This document shows positions 10,564 through 13,625 of a stretch of 13,625 nucleotides of DNA, one piece after another. The notes below the pieces were generated by a model. The model was not told the origin of the DNA and did not search any database. It was given only the letters and a program-made list of their open reading frames with translations. A program made the translations under genes and the position numbers. The DNA comes from Basidiobolus heterosporus B8920 (lineage: Eukaryota; Basidiobolomycota; Basidiobolomycetes; Basidiobolales; Basidiobolaceae): positions 1-13,625 of the forward strand of contig JNET01034554.1 of assembly GCA_000697455.1 (NCBI GenBank). The letters are read 5' to 3'. Each line of letters opens with the position of its first letter. Positions within the stretch are counted from its first letter, which is position 1.

Positions 10564-11423
10564 AGCAATGTTATGTTGTGCTCACCATTGACTCACCAGA
10601 CTATGATCAACAATAACTGACATTCCCCTTCAATACATATTGATCACCAAACGGCCGTTCGAAAATCTTCATATATTATCGGTAAAGAGACAGCCTTTAG
10701 TGTTGACGTTTGCTAGAGAAGTTCACGTCATTTTCATTACATATCCTATAGCGTACACGTTTACTGCTGACTCGGTAGTTGCTTACCTGATTCTCGTAAT
10801 CTCAGCGTCAAAATAAAATACTCCTAACTGAAAGATATCCAATCCCAATCTGTATCTACGTTATTACTCTGATGATGTTGGATTGAGTCAGAATATCAGG
10901 GAGATAATACTCCTCAACTATTCATCCCATGCGTTGACGTCGAAAAAGGTGATCATACCAAGGCCTCTGCATATTACGTAACCTCTCTGGCCTGCTATTG
11001 TTGAAATCACTTCTATTAGATCAGGGGGCCAATCCCAACTCTGACACAACTACCGCTAGCTGAATTTAAGTGAAGGATATAGGGGTTCGCTCATTCAGCC
11101 CTTAAGAGGCAGATCACTCATTTGAGACATTAGGCACAAAGGTGCAGCTACTCCATAGTCAAATCTGATTATCCAGTGTGTAAATGAACAACCTAATTGA
11201 CTCAGTGATCGCGAAATTGCCAACAATAACCGAGGGAATTGCACATGAAATTATTCGGCCATAATAAATGTGATTTAAATAATTTCAATCATATTGTCGT
11301 CATCAAACATAACAATGAGCAGGTATTTTTTCCCAATTAGATTGAGACATCTAGTATCTCTCTTTCTCTTTCAAACTACAGCAGTTGGTCAGTCACTATC
11401 TCTCGGACTTACTGATCACCACC
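10564..11423. promoter_or_regulatory. Intergenic region: RAB11 3' UTR and YKT6 promoter
   Basis: The 860 bp between two plus-strand genes should hold the RAB11 3' end and the YKT6 promoter. Within it are AATAAA (10812-10817), three TGACGT/ACGTCA cores (10704-10709, 10725-10730, 10935-10940) and a CT-rich stretch (about 11352-11375) just before the YKT6 start. An upstream ATG at 11315 opens a frame that overlaps the YKT6 start. I find no supported gene or RNA. Confidence 0.55.
10812..10817 (+). terminator. Candidate polyadenylation signal for RAB11
   Basis: AATAAA lies 249 nt after the RAB11 stop codon, in an A-rich run. It is a motif match without transcript support, and the implied 3' UTR is somewhat long. 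Confidence 0.3.
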
Positions 11424-12259
11424 ATGAAGATTTACGCCATCTCAGTATTACAAGTCGATCCAAAGCCTGTTCGTGAGCTCTCTAGTGAATACGAGCTATC
11501 TAGCTTCGGCTTTTTTCAACGTGGAAGGTGATAAGAGGTTACTTATTGATTTTCTCTTACCTGAAGTGATTCTCACCCCACCTTCGTGTTCCAAAGTGTC
11601 CAAGAGTTTATGAGCTTTTTTGCCAAAACCATCTCGGAAAGAACTAATCCTGGCCAAAGACAAAGTGTAGAACAAGAAAGTACGTGTAAATATGCTAACA
11701 GTTCCTGGATTGTAATCGCTCATTCAGTGCCTTTCACCCTATTCTAGACTATATTGGACACGTTTTTACCAAAGCAGAGGGGGTTTCCGGTGTCATCATT
11801 GTCGATCGTGAATATCCAAGACGTGTTGCCTTTTCCTTGCTAAGTAAAATATTAGAAGAGTTTGTAAGCAAGTACCCAAAGAATGAGTGGAGCCAGATGA
11901 AATCCTTCCCTGAACTCAAGGATTACCTTAGCAAGTACCAAGATCCAAAGCAAGCTGATACCATCATGCGAGTTCAACAAGATCTAGATGAGACCAAAGT
12001 TGTCCTGGTAAAATCAACATAATATTATTTAATGCACTCCATCGATTTTTCTATCCTTGTCACCAAGTAGCTAGGAGATTCAAAATTTCAAAGCAAGTAC
12101 ACTCACAATTTCTATATCTAGCATAAAACTATCGAGTCTGTCCTTCAACGTGGTGAAAAGATCGACAGTTTGGTGGAGAGATCGGATGAATTGTCCAGCC
12201 AATCGAAAATGTTTTACAAGACTGCTCGTAAAACTAATTCTTGCTGCTCAGTTATGTAG
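11424..12259 (+). CDS. YKT6: R-SNARE Ykt6 (four exons)
   Basis: Exons are 11424-11527, 11597-11679, 11748-12007 and 12122-12259, giving 194 aa, close to the ~200 aa usual for the family. The N-terminal longin domain begins [10 protein letters not shown] and includes the FGFFQRGSVQEFM segment that is rebuilt across intron 1 using an AAG acceptor. It continues through [20 protein letters not shown]. The SNARE motif begins about residue 136 ([18 protein letters not shown]) and carries the zero-layer Arg159 in VLQRGEK. The protein ends CCSVM: Cys190 is the expected palmitoylation site and Cys191-Ser-Val-Met a CAAX box whose Met suggests farnesylation. Ykt6 is an essential, reversibly lipidated SNARE used in ER-Golgi, endosome, vacuole and autophagosome fusion. 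Exon 3 to exon 4 (VVL to [11 protein letters not shown]) matches the family without a gap, although intron 3 is longer (114 nt) than most others here. Confidence 0.95.
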
Positions 12260-13344
12260 AAGTAGCACCTTAGAGCTCTGTGTTCTATTTCTCAGCTTCT
12301 ACGGTTGAGGCACTTTCTTCTTTGAACTAGCCCCGAGCATCATTTCATATTCTGCTTTTGATTGCATGTCTACAATTTGATTATAATAAATATTTCGTAT
12401 TAATTATCCTTGCTTTGACCGAGTTATCATTCCCATGACAATGTACATGCCATAGAGAATTCTGAAACAGCTAGGTCTAATCCCGACAGAAAGAAACCAA
12501 CCGAAGATGCCATCTAGGTCGGCTCTGCTAGCAATGTATATTAGCATGCATTAGCCACTGCGTCCAGGTGCTACACATATATAAGATGGACCACAGAATG
12601 ATGTCAATTTCAAGGATGGCACACCGACATGTGTTCAATACGCAAGCGCTTAGGAAGACCAGAAGTTGTCGGTGATCTCAAAGGTGAAGCGTGAACATTG
12701 CCAAATAAAGAGCTAGAATCAGATCATCTTGGCCCGTTGTTTCGAATTAAGCGCACTCTGGAAAAGTCAAATAAGGTAGGAGAAACTATCTGGCCCGGTG
12801 CAATGAATTCGGGGCAAGTAGCAAGAGGATCTAGGGATTTTGCACAATCCTAATACCAATCCCTGCTTCCACCGAATCATGGTGCACAAGGCATTTCACC
12901 TGAATCAGAGTCCTAAGACCGCCTCCCTTGGGGAAGCTACGCAAATGGAGATGGACGGGATATTACGAAAGATCACGATATTCTGTTAACCAGCAGTTAA
13001 ATGCGGAAAAAACCTCAGCATGCATCGCGGTTTTCAGTACCTGTGGGTGATTACATTTAATTTGGATGTACAGATTAGAGTAATGCAAGTGAATAAAATT
13101 CCATAACTGGGAAGAAGCTCGCACAAATAAGAAATTTCATATTGACTCCGCACCCTGAATTATTGCTGTGACTGTTGATTCACTGTGGTGTACAGAATTG
13201 CTCGGAATTAAGAAATAATCAAAAAGATTTAACCGTGACCATTAATAGCCCTACCCAGTAGATTCTCCTACAGTATAGTACTTTGCTCTATGCCCGGAGA
13301 ATTTCACACAAACCCCCTCTTCTTTATCAAGTATTCATATCTCG
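12260..13344. other. Long convergent intergenic region without visible coding
   Basis: About 1.1 kb separates the YKT6 stop from the stop of the right-edge gene on the opposite strand. It contains a polyadenylation signal for YKT6 near its left end. The rest has frequent stops in every frame and no reading frame of 60 codons. I checked by eye for tRNA-like and snoRNA-like boxes and for simple repeats and found nothing convincing. It is much longer than the 312-bp convergent gap at 3269-3580. Confidence 0.6.
12385..12390 (+). terminator. Candidate polyadenylation signal for YKT6
   Basis: AATAAA lies 126 nt after the YKT6 stop within an AT-rich stretch (TTATAATAAATATTT), a typical distance and setting. 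No transcript evidence is available. Confidence 0.4.
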
Positions 13345-13625
13345 TTAGGTTCCTTGAAAAGTGTTTTCATAATAACTAGCCAGAGGTGCGTATAGCTTAG
13401 GTTTTTCAGTTGGGGATGCTACAAGCCTTACAAATACAATATTCCCGTCACCAGCGTTCCCAGATACTATTGATAATAGGTGCTCTCCTTCCAGTAGTAA
13501 TTCTAACTTCGATAGCTCCACTTTCAAGTCCTCTGTTGTTGAATCCTAATGAGAGCACGGAATCTGGCCTAAAACTACATGGCTCTCATGCAGGTTGTTT
13601 TCCATCCTTATATATCCCGAGTTAC
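13345..13625 (-). CDS. Last exon of an unrecognised protein (5' partial)
   Basis: On the minus strand an exon runs from 13545 to the TAA at 13347-13345. It follows a good TAG acceptor (13548-13546), and the sequence from there to the window edge has stops in frame and begins GTAACT at the edge, as a roughly 80-nt intron would. The exon encodes about 66 residues: an acidic/hydrophobic helix-like start (DSTTEDLKVELSKLELLLEG), a Gly-rich turn (SGNAGDGN), then IVFVRLVASPTEKPKLY and APLASYYENTF before the end. The regular heptad-like Leu spacing and splice site make it likely to be real coding sequence. I do not recognise the family and propose no function. Most of the gene lies beyond the right edge. 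Confidence 0.5.

Noticed and set aside
11496-11723. 75-codon minus-strand frame
   Set aside because: It is antisense to YKT6 exons 1-2 and intron 1 and has no family features.
12735-12760. TTCGAATT resembling a tRNA T-loop
   Set aside because: No acceptor, anticodon or D-arm pairing could be found around it on either strand.

Overview
The window is nuclear DNA from a fungus. It holds six protein-coding genes with 29 inferred short introns, mostly 52-77 nt, with GT donors and TAG or AAG acceptors. The gene set points to a fungus: a Num1/Mcp5-type cortical anchor, a Ste11/Byr2-type MAPKKK, a Ypt3/Ypt31 (Rab11) GTPase, the R-SNARE Ykt6 and a mitochondrial-type J-protein. Moderate AT content and high intron density (15 introns in the kinase gene) suggest an early-diverging lineage such as Mucoromycota or Zoopagomycota. 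That placement is inference. I see no rRNA, tRNA, CRISPR array, transposon or virus-derived element.

Layout from left to right. (1) Positions 1-3268, plus strand: 3' part of a NUM1/mcp5-like gene, with an N-terminal coiled coil, a long Ser/Thr-rich middle and a C-terminal PH domain; its 5' end lies outside the window. (2) 3581-5288, minus: a five-exon gene for a J-domain protein with a presequence-like N-terminus, a central membrane-associated region and a C-terminal J domain. (3) 5786-8950, minus: a 16-exon MAPKKK with SAM, Ras-binding and kinase domains, which I could join end to end in frame (731 aa). (4) 9601-10563, plus: a six-exon Rab11-type GTPase (209 aa). (5) 11424-12259, plus: a four-exon YKT6 (194 aa). 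(6) 13345 to the right edge, minus: the last exon of a gene I do not recognise.

The genes are not an operon or a cluster. RAB11 and YKT6 both act in Golgi/endosome membrane traffic, the MAPKKK in pheromone or filamentation signalling, and NUM1 in cortical anchoring of mitochondria and dynein. Nothing in the sequence shows that their adjacency is functional. NUM1 and the J-protein gene are convergent, the J-protein gene follows the MAPKKK in tandem, the MAPKKK and RAB11 are divergent over 650 bp, and YKT6 and the last gene are convergent across about 1.1 kb without visible coding.

The most interesting points are the J-protein, an orphan-looking architecture whose central region resembles a bacterial membrane-protein pattern; the scarcity of CAG 3' splice sites; and small frame-neutral exons in the MAPKKK, one of which encodes the activation loop. 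Exon joins were read by eye from splice consensus plus protein-family continuity; no alignment or RNA data were available.
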